Shown piece by piece: positions 35,876-44,583 of a stretch of 64,000 nucleotides of DNA. Position 1 is the first letter of the stretch; each line of letters opens with the position of its first letter. Position numbers and translations under genes: made by a program. Source of the DNA: Flavobacteriales bacterium. Its GTDB lineage: Bacteria > Bacteroidota > Bacteroidia > Flavobacteriales_E > Vicingaceae. The notes under the pieces are model-generated. The model made no database searches, was not told the DNA's origin, and was given only the letters and a program-made list of their open reading frames with translations. The DNA is taken from assembly GCA_026196775.1 (NCBI GenBank), contig JAPHUD010000002.1, positions 96,721-160,720 of the forward strand. The letters run 5' to 3'.

Positions 35876-37306
35876 ATGATGTACGTAGAACAACTTTATA
35901 CCGGATGTTTAGCAGAAGCTGCTTATTACATTGAATCTAATGGCGAAGCTGCCATTATTGACCCTCTTAGAGAACCAACTCCTTACGTAGAAATGGCTAA
36001 AAAAAGAAATGCTAAAATAAAATATGTATTTCTAACGCATTTTCATGCCGATTTTGTTTCAGGACATGTTGATTTAGCCAAAGCTACAGGAGCAACCATT
36101 GTATTTGGACCAAATGCTCACCCATCTTTTGACTTTCATTCAGGTAAGGACGGAGAGCTTTTTCCTATAGGAAATATCAATTTAAAATTACTACACACTC
36201 CCGGCCATACTATGGAATCTTCCACCTATTTATTATTAGATGAAGAAGGTAAAGAAAAAGCTATTTTTACAGGAGACACCTTGTTTATTGGTGATGTTGG
36301 AAGACCCGATTTAGCCGTAAAATCTGACCTTACAGAAAAAGATTTAGCAGGACATTTATTTGATTCATTAAGAAACAAAATTATGCCTCTTCCTGATGAG
36401 ATTATTGTTTATCCGGCACATGGAGCAGGTTCTGCTTGCGGAAAAAATATGAGTTCAGAAACTTTCGACACCTTAGGGAATCAAAAAATTGAAAATTATG
36501 CCTTAAGAGCCAACATGACCAAAGAAGAATTTATTACCGAAGTAACCACAGGCTTATCTTCTCCTCCACAATATTTCCCTAAAAATGTGGCAATGAATCA
36601 AGGAATAAATAAACATTATGAAGAAATTCTTGAGCATGGCTTAACTGCTTTAAAAGCTAAAGAGGTTGAATTTTTAATGCAAGATCAAAAAGCCTTGATT
36701 TTAGATGTACGTTCACCTCAAGAATTTGCTGCTGCTCATATTCCAAATGCCATTTTTATTGGTTTGGATGGTGGTTTTGCACCATGGGTAGGAACTTTAA
36801 TAGAAGACTTAAAACAGCCTATTATTATTGTAGCTCCAAAAGGTAGAGAAGAAGAAGCTGTAACCAGATTAGCAAGAGTTGGCTATGACCATTGTTTAGG
36901 TTATTTAGAAGGTGGTTTAGATACATGGAAAAATGCAGGTTATGCTGTTGAAGCTATTGAAACTATTTCTCCTGAAGCATTTTCTGAAAAGTTACAAGCT
37001 AATGATGCTGTTGTAGATGTTAGAAGAATTGGTGAAGTAAATGCCGGAAAATTAGTTCACAACAATCTTATTCATCTTTGTTTAGATGATATCAACCATA
37101 ACTATACCCAACTATCAAAAGACACACCTTATTATGTGCATTGTGCCGGTGGTTATCGCTCAATTATTGCTCTATCTATATTACGACAAAAAGGTTTTAA
37201 AAACCTGATTAATGTTGAAGGTGGTTTTAGTGGAATTAAAAACTATGGCAAATTACCTTGTGTTGAACAAAGTTGTTCCTCTACTGCTAGTTCTTGTTCC
37301 TCTTAA
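35876..37306 (+). CDS. CstB-like persulfide dioxygenase-rhodanese fusion
   Basis: 476 residues. The N-terminal metallo-beta-lactamase fold (1-235) has FLTHFHADFVSGH, HTPGHTMESS, TGDTLFIGDVGRPDL and YPAHGAGSACG, as in ETHE1/CstB dioxygenases. The middle rhodanese domain (about 260-360) lacks its Cys (VAPKGREEE); the C-terminal one (about 370-465) keeps it (HCAGGYRS). This three-part order, with one dead and one active rhodanese, is that of staphylococcal CstB, which turns persulfides into thiosulfate. The tail CVEQSCSSTASSCSS carries three extra cysteines. Third gene of the operon. Confidence 0.92.
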   Translation: MMYVEQLYTGCLAEAAYYIESNGEAAIIDPLREPTPYVEMAKKRNAKIKYVFLTHFHADFVSGHVDLAKATGATIVFGPNAHPSFDFHSGKDGELFPIGNINLKLLHTPGHTMESSTYLLLDEEGKEKAIFTGDTLFIGDVGRPDLAVKSDLTEKDLAGHLFDSLRNKIMPLPDEIIVYPAHGAGSACGKNMSSETFDTLGNQKIENYALRANMTKEEFITEVTTGLSSPPQYFPKNVAMNQGINKHYEEILEHGLTALKAKEVEFLMQDQKALILDVRSPQEFAAAHIPNAIFIGLDGGFAPWVGTLIEDLKQPIIIVAPKGREEEAVTRLARVGYDHCLGYLEGGLDTWKNAGYAVEAIETISPEAFSEKLQANDAVVDVRRIGEVNAGKLVHNNLIHLCLDDINHNYTQLSKDTPYYVHCAGGYRSIIALSILRQKGFKNLINVEGGFSGIKNYGKLPCVEQSCSSTASSCSS

Positions 37307-37320
37307 AAATTTAAGCATAA

Positions 37321-37350
37321 AAAAACCTGATGATATCATCAGGTTTTTTT
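37321..37350. terminator. Bidirectional terminator
   Basis: ACCTGATGATATCATCAGGT is a perfect 20-base palindrome with A5 before and T7 after it. It separates the sulfide operon from convergent kbl. Confidence 0.85.
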
Positions 37351-37352
37351 GT

Positions 37353-38543
37353 TTATTTAATCACTCCCAGTTCTTTACCCACTTTTTCAAAAGCCGCTAT
37401 GGCTTTATCTAAATGTGCTTGCGTATGGGCCGCTGATAATTGAACTCTTATTCTTGCTAAATCTTTTGGAACTACCGGATAGAAAAATCCAATAGCATAA
37501 ATTCCTTCATCTAACAATTTATTGGCAAACTCCTGAGCTAATTTAGCATCATAAAGCATTACAGGGACAATAGCTGAATCTCCATCACGAATTTCTAAGC
37601 CAATTTTCTTTACACCTGCCTTAAAATAAGCTACATTTTGTTCTAATTTATCTCTTAGTTCGGTAGAAGTTTCTAATAAATTAAATACTTCTATTGCCGC
37701 TCCTACAATTGCAGGAGATAAAGAGTTAGAAAACAAATATGGTCTTGATCGCTGACGAAGCATGTCAACAATTTCTTTCTTACCCGAAGTAAAACCACCC
37801 ATGGCTCCACCTAACGCTTTTCCTAATGTAGAAGTAATGATATCCACTCTACCCATTACATTTTTAAGTTCATGAGTTCCCTTTCCTTTTTTCCCTATAA
37901 AACCTGTCGCATGAGAATCATCTACCATTACTAAAGCATCATATTTTTCTGCTAAATCGCATATTTCATCTAACTTAGCCACATAGCCATCCATAGAGAA
38001 TACGCCATCAGTAACAATAATACGATTGTGTTGAGCTTGAGCTTTTTTTAATTGCTCTTCCAAATCATTCATATCGCTATTTTTATAACGATAACGAGCT
38101 GCTTTACATAAACGCACTCCATCAATAATAGAAGCATGGTTTAATTCATCTGAAATAATAGCATCATTTTCTCCAAAAAGTGGCTCAAAAACTCCTCCAT
38201 TGGCATCGAAAGCTGCTGCATATAAGATGGTATCTTCCATGCCTAAAAAGTTAGAAATTTTATGCTCTAACGTTTTGTGTATATCTTGTGTTCCACAGAT
38301 AAAACGTACCGAAGACATGCCATAACCGTGCGTATCTAATGCTTTTTTAGCACCTTCAATTACTTTTGGATGAGAAGACAAGCCAAGGTAATTATTAGCA
38401 CACATGATGATAACATCCTCTCCTGAATTTACTTTTACCTCAGCTCCCATTGGAGTAGTAATAATTCTTTCTTTTTTATATAATCCTGCCTCCTCAATAT
38501 TTTTCAATTCGGCCTGTAGTTCTTGTTGTAATTTTCCGTACAT
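37353..38543 (-). CDS. kbl: Glycine C-acetyltransferase (2-amino-3-ketobutyrate CoA ligase)
   Basis: 396 residues of the alpha-oxoamine synthase family of PLP enzymes: [60 protein letters not shown] and the PLP lysine in [23 protein letters not shown] distinguishes Kbl from 8-amino-7-oxononanoate and 5-aminolevulinate synthases. It forms glycine and acetyl-CoA in threonine breakdown. No tdh gene is in the window. Confidence 0.93.
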   Translation of the reverse strand: MYGKLQQELQAELKNIEEAGLYKKERIITTPMGAEVKVNSGEDVIIMCANNYLGLSSHPKVIEGAKKALDTHGYGMSSVRFICGTQDIHKTLEHKISNFLGMEDTILYAAAFDANGGVFEPLFGENDAIISDELNHASIIDGVRLCKAARYRYKNSDMNDLEEQLKKAQAQHNRIIVTDGVFSMDGYVAKLDEICDLAEKYDALVMVDDSHATGFIGKKGKGTHELKNVMGRVDIITSTLGKALGGAMGGFTSGKKEIVDMLRQRSRPYLFSNSLSPAIVGAAIEVFNLLETSTELRDKLEQNVAYFKAGVKKIGLEIRDGDSAIVPVMLYDAKLAQEFANKLLDEGIYAIGFFYPVVPKDLARIRVQLSAAHTQAHLDKAIAAFEKVGKELGVIK

Positions 38544-38632
38544 TACTTGAAATGTTTAATTGATTGTAAATTATGAATGTTGAATAATAGGTAAGTTTAT
38601 TTAACCCTTAACATTTAAAATTCAACACTGTT

Positions 38633-39196
38633 TTAAACTGTCATAATATCTTTTTCCTTTGCTACAATAAGTGCATCTACTTTAGCGATGAAGGTATCTG
38701 TAAGTTCTTGAACATCTTCTTCATAAGCTTTGCTCAAATCTTCACTTAATCCATCATTTTTAAGTTTCTTGATTTCATCATTTGCGTCTTTTCTGGCATT
38801 ACGAATACCAATTTTAGCGTGTTCACCTTCAGCTTTAGCTTGTTTAGAAAGGTCTCTTCTTCTTTCTTCGGTAGGAGTTGGAACATTAATGATAATCATC
38901 TCACCATTATTTTGTGGGTTTAACCCTAAGTTAGCGTTAACAATGGCTTTTTGAATTTCTTCCAACATAGCTTTTTCCCAAGGTTGAACAGTTAATGTCC
39001 TACCATCTACAGCAGTAACATTAGCCACCTGAGTTAAAGGAGTTGATGCCCCATAATAATCTACATAAACACTAGACAACATTAAAGGTGTAGCTTTTCC
39101 AGCTCTAATTTTAATTAACTGATCATCTAAATGACTAATTGCACTTTGCATTGCTTCTTTAGCACTATCAAGAATAAAATCTAAATCTTCGTTCAT
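38633..39196 (-). CDS. frr: Ribosome recycling factor
   Basis: 187 residues, full-family length. KIRAGKATPLMLSSVYVDYYG and VPTPTEERRRDLSKQAK are the hallmark segments. It dissociates ribosomes after termination, with EF-G. 25 bases downstream of pyrH, as in most bacteria. Confidence 0.96.
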   Translation of the reverse strand: MNEDLDFILDSAKEAMQSAISHLDDQLIKIRAGKATPLMLSSVYVDYYGASTPLTQVANVTAVDGRTLTVQPWEKAMLEEIQKAIVNANLGLNPQNNGEMIIINVPTPTEERRRDLSKQAKAEGEHAKIGIRNARKDANDEIKKLKNDGLSEDLSKAYEEDVQELTDTFIAKVDALIVAKEKDIMTV

Positions 39197-39221
39197 CTTT
39201 TATAATATTTTTAAAATTGAA

Positions 39222-39932
39222 TTAAAACTGTACTAAAGTACCAATTTTTGAATTCTTTTCAATTACTTTTTTAAGATTTCCAGGAGTATTCATATCAAAA
39301 ACAATGATAGGAAGTTTGTTTTCGTTGCACAAAGTAAAAGCAGTCATATCCATTACAGTAAGTCCTTTTTGATAAACTTCTTCAAAAGTAATCGTTGCAT
39401 ATTTGGTTGCATTTGCATCTTTTTCGGGGTCGGCAGTATAAATTCCATCTACTCTAGTTCCTTTAAGAATAACATCTGCTTCAATTTCTATAGCTCTTAA
39501 ACTTGCTGCAGTATCTGTAGTAAAAAATGGATTTCCTGTACCGGCACCAAAAATTACTACTCTACCTTTTTCTAAATGTCTTACTGCTTTTCTTTTTATA
39601 AATGGCTCGGCAATTTCTTTCATTTCAATAGCAGTTTGCAAACGAGTTTCCACATCAATAGCTTCTAAGGCTGCTTGTAATGCCATACTATTAATTACTG
39701 TTGCCAACATTCCCATATAATCTCCTTGGGTTCTTTCCATCCCTCCTTCTACTGCCTGAATACCTCTAAAAATATTTCCTCCACCAATTACAATAGCAAC
39801 CTCAACACCACTTTCTACCACTTCTTTAATTTCTTTTGCATAAGTTGCAATTCTATTATTATCAATTCCAAATTGTTTATCTCCCATTAAGGATTCTCCA
39901 CTTAATTTTAGCAGTATTCTTTTATAAGACAT
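39222..39932 (-). CDS. pyrH: UMP kinase
   Basis: 236 residues, amino-acid kinase fold: [25 protein letters not shown] ([15 protein letters not shown]), [37 protein letters not shown]. It phosphorylates UMP. Between tsf and frr; a hairpin terminator lies between tsf and pyrH, so it may have reduced read-through or its own promoter. Confidence 0.96.
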   Translation of the reverse strand: MSYKRILLKLSGESLMGDKQFGIDNNRIATYAKEIKEVVESGVEVAIVIGGGNIFRGIQAVEGGMERTQGDYMGMLATVINSMALQAALEAIDVETRLQTAIEMKEIAEPFIKRKAVRHLEKGRVVIFGAGTGNPFFTTDTAASLRAIEIEADVILKGTRVDGIYTADPEKDANATKYATITFEEVYQKGLTVMDMTAFTLCNENKLPIIVFDMNTPGNLKKVIEKNSKIGTLVQF

Positions 39933-39972
39933 GTAGTTGATGAGTTTAAGTTTTATAAATTATTTTTTAGAC

Positions 39973-40006
39973 AAAAAAAAAGAGAAAATAAATTTTCTCT
40001 TTTTTT
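39973..40006 (-). terminator. Terminator between tsf and pyrH
   Basis: AGAGAAAA / TTTTCTCT with a 4-nt loop, lengthened by six A-T pairs; the minus strand ends in a U run. It starts seven bases past the tsf stop and splits the ribosomal operon from pyrH-frr. Confidence 0.75.
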
Positions 40007-40012
40007 AAAATG

Positions 40013-40849
40013 TTAACCTAACATTATACGTTTGAAGCCTGTAACGGATAAATCGTTTTCAGTTTCTTTTAGTATTTGTGCAATGTTCTTTTTGTTATCT
40101 GTAATAGATTCTTGGTTTAATAAAGTGTTCTCTTTTAAGAATTTTTTCACTTTACCTTCTGCAATTTTATCAACCATAGCTTCCGGTTTACCTTCAGCTA
40201 AAGCCATTTCTTTACCTAGTGCTAATTCATGGTCAATAATAGCTTTATCAACACCATTTTCATCAACAGCTAATGGATTCATTGCAGCAATTTGCATTGC
40301 AATTTGTTTTCCAACCTCTTCAATTTTATCTCCTGATTTGTTGAAACCAACAATAGAAGCTAATTTATTTCCTGGATGGTTGTAAGCGATAGTTGTTTCA
40401 GCTTCGATAGTTTCATAAGCAGAAACTTCGATTTTTTCGCCAATAACACCTGTTTGCTCAATAATTTTTTCTTCGATAGTAAGTGCATCACTACCAAATT
40501 TTAATTTTTTCAATTCTTCTAAAGAAGCAGGACTGTTTGCGATAGCAGCATCTAAAATAGTGGTTGCGAATTTATTAAAATCGTCATTTTGAGCAACGAA
40601 ATCAGTTTCGCAGTTTACTACTACTAAAACAGCTTTTTTGCCACCGTTAGTAGATTTAGCAATCACTAACCCTTCTTTTGCATCTCTATCTCCTCTGTTA
40701 GCAGCAACTTTTTGTCCTTTTTTTCTTAAAATATCTATAGCAGTTTCAAAATCGCCATTAGCTTCCACTAACGCTTTTTTACAGTCCATCATTCCTGAAC
40801 CTGTTTGCTTTCTTAAATTGTTTACGTCTGCAGCAGTTATATTTGCCAT
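40013..40849 (-). CDS. tsf: Translation elongation factor Ts
   Basis: 278 residues. ADVNNLRKQTGSGMMDCKKA is the conserved N-terminus and VVNCETDFVAQNDDF the TDFV block that contacts EF-Tu. Follows rpsB by 54 bases. Confidence 0.97.
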   Translation of the reverse strand: MANITAADVNNLRKQTGSGMMDCKKALVEANGDFETAIDILRKKGQKVAANRGDRDAKEGLVIAKSTNGGKKAVLVVVNCETDFVAQNDDFNKFATTILDAAIANSPASLEELKKLKFGSDALTIEEKIIEQTGVIGEKIEVSAYETIEAETTIAYNHPGNKLASIVGFNKSGDKIEEVGKQIAMQIAAMNPLAVDENGVDKAIIDHELALGKEMALAEGKPEAMVDKIAEGKVKKFLKENTLLNQESITDNKKNIAQILKETENDLSVTGFKRIMLG

Positions 40850-40903
40850 TTTTATTTGATTTTAAAAAGTTAAAATTATATTAGTTTATTAGAACGAAGT
40901 AAA

Positions 40904-41665
40904 TTATTCTTCTGTTTTAACAGGAGCTTCTTTATCTTGTTTTACTTCTTTTTCAACTTTAGTTTTTTCTTTATCTTTTTTTCTTTCAGATAATCCTTTC
41001 GTTACAGCTTCTGCAACAATAGTCATAATTTTATCTATAGAGCTTGATGCATCATCATTACCTGGAATAGCAAAATCAACTAAAGTTGGGTCTGAGTTAG
41101 TATCTACTAAAGCGAAAGTTGGTATATTTAATTTTTTTGCTTCAGCAATTGCAATGTGTTCTTTTTTAATGTCCACAACAAAAATTGCAGAAGGCAAACG
41201 AGTTAAATCAGCGATACTTCCTAAGTCTCTTTCTAATTTTTCTCTTTGACGTTGAATTTGAAGACGTTCTCTTTTAGAAAGCGTATCCATTGTTCCATCT
41301 TCTTTCATTTTATCGATTGAAGACATTTTTCTTACAGCTTTTCTAATAGTAACGAAGTTGGTTAACATACCACCTGGCCATCTTTCAGTAATGTATGGCA
41401 TGTTAGTAGGTTTAATTTTTTCAGTAACAATATCTTTTGCTTGTTTTTTAGTAGCAACAAACATGATTTTTTTACCTGATTTGGCAATTTGTTCTAAAGC
41501 AGCACAAGCTTGGTCTAATTTTGCTGCTGTTTTGTGAAGATCAATAATATGGATTCCGTTCTTCTCCATGAAGATGTACGGAGCCATTTTAGGATTCCAC
41601 TTTCTTTTTAGGTGACCAAAGTGTACACCTGCATCTAGTAATTCTTTAAAATCTACTTTTGACAT
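40904..41665 (-). CDS. rpsB: 30S ribosomal protein S2
   Basis: 253 residues. [43 protein letters not shown] and [20 protein letters not shown] are all diagnostic. The C-terminus is a charged extension ([18 protein letters not shown]). A 138-base leader with hairpins separates it from rpsI. Confidence 0.97.
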   Translation of the reverse strand: MSKVDFKELLDAGVHFGHLKRKWNPKMAPYIFMEKNGIHIIDLHKTAAKLDQACAALEQIAKSGKKIMFVATKKQAKDIVTEKIKPTNMPYITERWPGGMLTNFVTIRKAVRKMSSIDKMKEDGTMDTLSKRERLQIQRQREKLERDLGSIADLTRLPSAIFVVDIKKEHIAIAEAKKLNIPTFALVDTNSDPTLVDFAIPGNDDASSSIDKIMTIVAEAVTKGLSERKKDKEKTKVEKEVKQDKEAPVKTEE

Positions 41666-41738
41666 TTTTTTTAATTGTTTACATTCTTTAATACTTCAAC
41701 TCTTGAGTAGCTCGACAATTTCTTTCGAAGTCTCAACA

Positions 41739-41785
41739 GTTTAGATACTAAACAATAATTGATTACTTGTTCGGAAAAACCGAAC
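41739..41785 (-). promoter_or_regulatory. Structured rpsB leader (candidate S2 autoregulatory element)
   Basis: Within the rpsI-rpsB gap, two perfect hairpins: GTTCGG / CCGAAC (41769-41785, 5-nt loop) and GTTTAG / CTAAAC (41739-41753, 3-nt loop). Neither has a U run, so they are not ordinary terminators. Ribosomal operons often carry leader RNAs bound by their own product; here that is inference. Confidence 0.4.
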
Positions 41786-41803
41786 TTATTTATTAGTTTA
41801 ATT

Positions 41804-42190
41804 CTAACGTTTACTGAACTGGAATTGCTTACGAGCTTTAGGTTGTCCTGGTTTTTTACGTTCAACCATTCTAGGATCTCTAGTAAGTAAACTTTCCTTT
41901 TTTAATAAAGGTTTGTTTTCTTCACTAACTTTTACTAATGCTCTTGCAATTGCATGTCTAACAGCTTCTGCCTGACCAGTGATACCACCACCAAAAACAT
42001 TTACTTTAACATCGTAATTGTCTTTTAAATCAGTTGCTACAAATGCTTGTTGTACTTTTCCTTGTAAAACTGTTGTAGGGAAAAACTCTTTATAGTCTTT
42101 TTTATTTACAATAATGCTTCCTTTTCCTTTTGAAAGGTAAACTCTAGCTACTGCAGTTTTTCTTCTTCCTGTTGCGTTAATTACTTCCAT
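41804..42190 (-). CDS. rpsI: 30S ribosomal protein S9
   Basis: 128 residues. EVINATGRRKTAVARVYL at the start, GGGITGQAEAVRHAIARAL in the middle and the terminal RKPGQPKARKQFQFSKR-type tail (ends QFSKR) that reaches the ribosomal P site. Five bases after rplM. Confidence 0.97.
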   Translation of the reverse strand: MEVINATGRRKTAVARVYLSKGKGSIIVNKKDYKEFFPTTVLQGKVQQAFVATDLKDNYDVKVNVFGGGITGQAEAVRHAIARALVKVSEENKPLLKKESLLTRDPRMVERKKPGQPKARKQFQFSKR

Positions 42191-42195
42191 GGATT

Positions 42196-42651
42196 TTATT
42201 TAAGTTCTGATAATTTTAATTCTTTAGGTTTTTGAGCTTCTTGGTTATGTTCAGCACCTTCATAAACGTAAAGGTTTTTGAAAATTGCTCTACCTAATTT
42301 ATTTTTAGGCAACATCCCTTTTACTGCAGCCTCAACCATAAATATTGGTTTTTTAGCCATCATTTCTGTTGCTGTACTTGATTTTTGCCCACCAGGATAT
42401 CCAGAGAAAGTAATATACTTTTTATCATCCCATTTATTTCCTGTCAATCTTACTTTTTCTGCATTGATAACAATTACATTATCACCGCAATCAACATGAG
42501 GAGTAAAATTTGGCTTATGTTTTCCTCTTATTAAATTAGCAACTTTAGATGCTAATCTCCCTAATGTTTCATTTTGAGCATCAACTAATACCCAGTTTTT
42601 GTTAACTGTAGCACTGTTTGCTGAAACTGTTTTGTAACTTAATGTTTCCAC
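42196..42651 (-). CDS. rplM: 50S ribosomal protein L13
   Basis: 151 residues. [39 protein letters not shown] and [19 protein letters not shown] are family blocks. First gene of the rplM-rpsI-rpsB-tsf cluster, with a promoter at 42706-42737. Confidence 0.97.
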   Translation of the reverse strand: METLSYKTVSANSATVNKNWVLVDAQNETLGRLASKVANLIRGKHKPNFTPHVDCGDNVIVINAEKVRLTGNKWDDKKYITFSGYPGGQKSSTATEMMAKKPIFMVEAAVKGMLPKNKLGRAIFKNLYVYEGAEHNQEAQKPKELKLSELK

Positions 42652-42688
42652 GTATCTTTATTTTGATTATTAGAATAATACAATATGT

Positions 42689-42702
42689 CCCCTAAAATGG
42701 GG
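42689..42702 (-). promoter_or_regulatory. Short GC hairpin in the rplM leader
   Basis: CCCC / GGGG with a 6-nt loop, the only GC-only stem in a very AT-rich leader, a few bases after the inferred transcript start. A possible control or stability element; the stem is only four base pairs. Confidence 0.25.
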
Positions 42703-42705
42703 CTG

Positions 42706-42737
42706 CGAATTTACGACATTTTTTTAAACCTGACCAA
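42706..42737 (-). promoter_or_regulatory. Promoter of the rplM operon
   Basis: On the minus strand TTG (42737-42735), 21-base spacer, TAAATTCG (42713-42706), one base from TAnnTTTG. The remainder of 42738-42931 holds no gene that I can support. Confidence 0.5.
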
Positions 42738-42931
42738 AAATTTAAAAAATATTTTCAATAACTTTTGGTCTATTAATGTTTATTTCTTTTTTCAAGGCCG
42801 CGAAGTTAGGGTTTGTTTTATAAAAACAAGTTACTTTCTTACAAGTTTTCTTATTATTTAAAATGGTGATGTCTACATCCCTCAACAAGTTCTCTTATAA
42901 AAAACAGTAGACAATAAACCTCTAATTATTA

Positions 42932-43087
42932 TTACTTCACAAACTTACCGCTTGAATCCATTTGAGGTTTGTCTTGAGTTGCTTGTTGGTTAGTTGTATT
43001 CGTTTTTTCAGTAGTTGTTGAACTTTTAGTTGAACTACAACTTAAAAAAATCAGTAAAGTAAAAAATAAAACGATTAGTGATTTCAT
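42932..43087 (-). CDS. Small lipoprotein of 51 residues
   Basis: Begins MKSLIVLFFTLLIFLSCSS, a lipoprotein signal with the Cys at residue 17, followed by a short Ser/Thr/Gln/Lys-rich tail ending DSSGKFVK. The mature part (about 35 residues) is low-complexity. It starts 18 bases after the pyrC stop in the same direction and is probably co-transcribed. No family recognised; the signal peptide and lipobox are the main evidence that it is real. Confidence 0.65.
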   Translation of the reverse strand: MKSLIVLFFTLLIFLSCSSTKSSTTTEKTNTTNQQATQDKPQMDSSGKFVK

Positions 43088-43105
43088 AGAATAATAATTT
43101 AAAAT

Positions 43106-44452
43106 TTAACGTTCAAAAGTTAATCTTTTCCCTCTAATGGTATCATCAATTTCTCCAAAATTATAAACTAAATTGCCATTAACAAAAGTTTGCAACACCT
43201 TAGATTTAAAAGTTGTTCCTTCAAATGGCGACCAACCACATTTGTAAAACAAGTTTTCTTTCGCTACTGTCCAAGGATTATCTAAATCTACTACTACCAA
43301 ATCAGCAAAAAATCCTTCTTTTATGTAGCCTCTTTTTTCAATTTGGAAGCAATCGGCAACAGCATGACTCATTTTTTCAGCAATTTTTTCCAGGCTAATT
43401 TTACCATTATGGTAATGCTCGAGCATAGAGACTAAAGCATGTTGGACTAATGGACCGCCTGAAGGAGCTTTAAAATAACTGTTCGATTTTTCTTCTAAGG
43501 TATGTGGAGCATGGTCGGTAGCAATTACATCAATTTTATTGTCTAACACCCCTTGTAAAATAACATCTCTATCTTTAGCCGTTTTTACTGCTGGATTCCA
43601 TTTAATTAATGTGCCTTTATCCTCATAATCTTCATCACAAAACCAAAGATGATGCACACAAGCTTCGGCAGTAATACGCTTATCTTTTAGTGGTAAAGTA
43701 TTATCAAAAAGGTCTAACTCTTTAGCTGTAGAAATATGTAAAATGTGTAATCGGGTGTTGTGTTTTTTTGCTAACTCCACCGCAAAAGAAGAAGATTTAT
43801 AACAAGCTTCTTCACTTCTAATTTTGGGATGACAAGCAATAGGAACATCTTCTCCATATTGTGCTTTATATTTTTCACTATTAGAAATAATGATATCCTC
43901 ATCTTCGCAATGTGTGGCAATAAGCATTTTGCAGTTGGCAAAAATATTTTCCAATACTTCTTTTTTATCTACCAACATATTACCTGTTGATGAGCCCATA
44001 AAGATTTTTACTCCACAAACATTTTTTGGATTGGTTTTGAGCACCTCCTCCAAATTATCGTTAGAAGCTCCCATAAAAAAAGAATAGTTGGCAGCCGAAT
44101 TTTTTGCAGCAATAGCATATTTTTCTTCCAATAATTCTTGAGTAAGCGTATTCGGAACAGTATTTGGCATTTCCATAAAAGAAGTAATCCCTCCTGCAAC
44201 AGCAGCTCTAGATTCAGTAAAAATTTCGGCTTTATGGGTTAATCCTGGCTCTCTAAAATGTACTTGGTCGTCAATTACCCCAGGAAAAACATACTTGTTT
44301 TTTAAATCAATAATCTCAGTAGTATTAGCTAATGAACTGATATCATCATGAACATCAAAAATTTTACTGATAATTTCATTTTCAACAAGAAGATGCCCTT
44401 TAGTTATTTTACCCTGATTAACAATTTGGGCATTTTTTAGTAAGATAGCCAT
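43106..44452 (-). CDS. pyrC: Dihydroorotase (class I)
   Basis: 448 residues, amidohydrolase TIM barrel: FPGVIDDQVHFREPG (metal His pair and substrate Arg), KIFMGSSTG (position of the carboxylated Lys), THCEDE, LHILHIST and VIATDHAPHTLEEK (Asp). It converts carbamoyl-aspartate to dihydroorotate. VIDDQVHFREPGLTHK and FMGSSTGNML are typical of Bacteroidota pyrimidine enzymes rather than hydantoinases. Confidence 0.93.
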   Translation of the reverse strand: MAILLKNAQIVNQGKITKGHLLVENEIISKIFDVHDDISSLANTTEIIDLKNKYVFPGVIDDQVHFREPGLTHKAEIFTESRAAVAGGITSFMEMPNTVPNTLTQELLEEKYAIAAKNSAANYSFFMGASNDNLEEVLKTNPKNVCGVKIFMGSSTGNMLVDKKEVLENIFANCKMLIATHCEDEDIIISNSEKYKAQYGEDVPIACHPKIRSEEACYKSSSFAVELAKKHNTRLHILHISTAKELDLFDNTLPLKDKRITAEACVHHLWFCDEDYEDKGTLIKWNPAVKTAKDRDVILQGVLDNKIDVIATDHAPHTLEEKSNSYFKAPSGGPLVQHALVSMLEHYHNGKISLEKIAEKMSHAVADCFQIEKRGYIKEGFFADLVVVDLDNPWTVAKENLFYKCGWSPFEGTTFKSKVLQTFVNGNLVYNFGEIDDTIRGKRLTFER

Positions 44453-44583
44453 GAACTGGAATTTTTAATTATCCCCCAAAATTACTTTTTTATAACTCTT
44501 TAAATTAAATTTTTAACGTATTTTAAACCCAATAAAATACCATGAAACTAAAAATGCTTAATTTTATAACTCTAAATTTTAAC

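Noticed and set aside
41671..41865. 64-codon ORF across the rpsI-rpsB gap
   Set aside because: Overlaps the rpsI end in another frame and covers the structured leader; no protein-like pattern.
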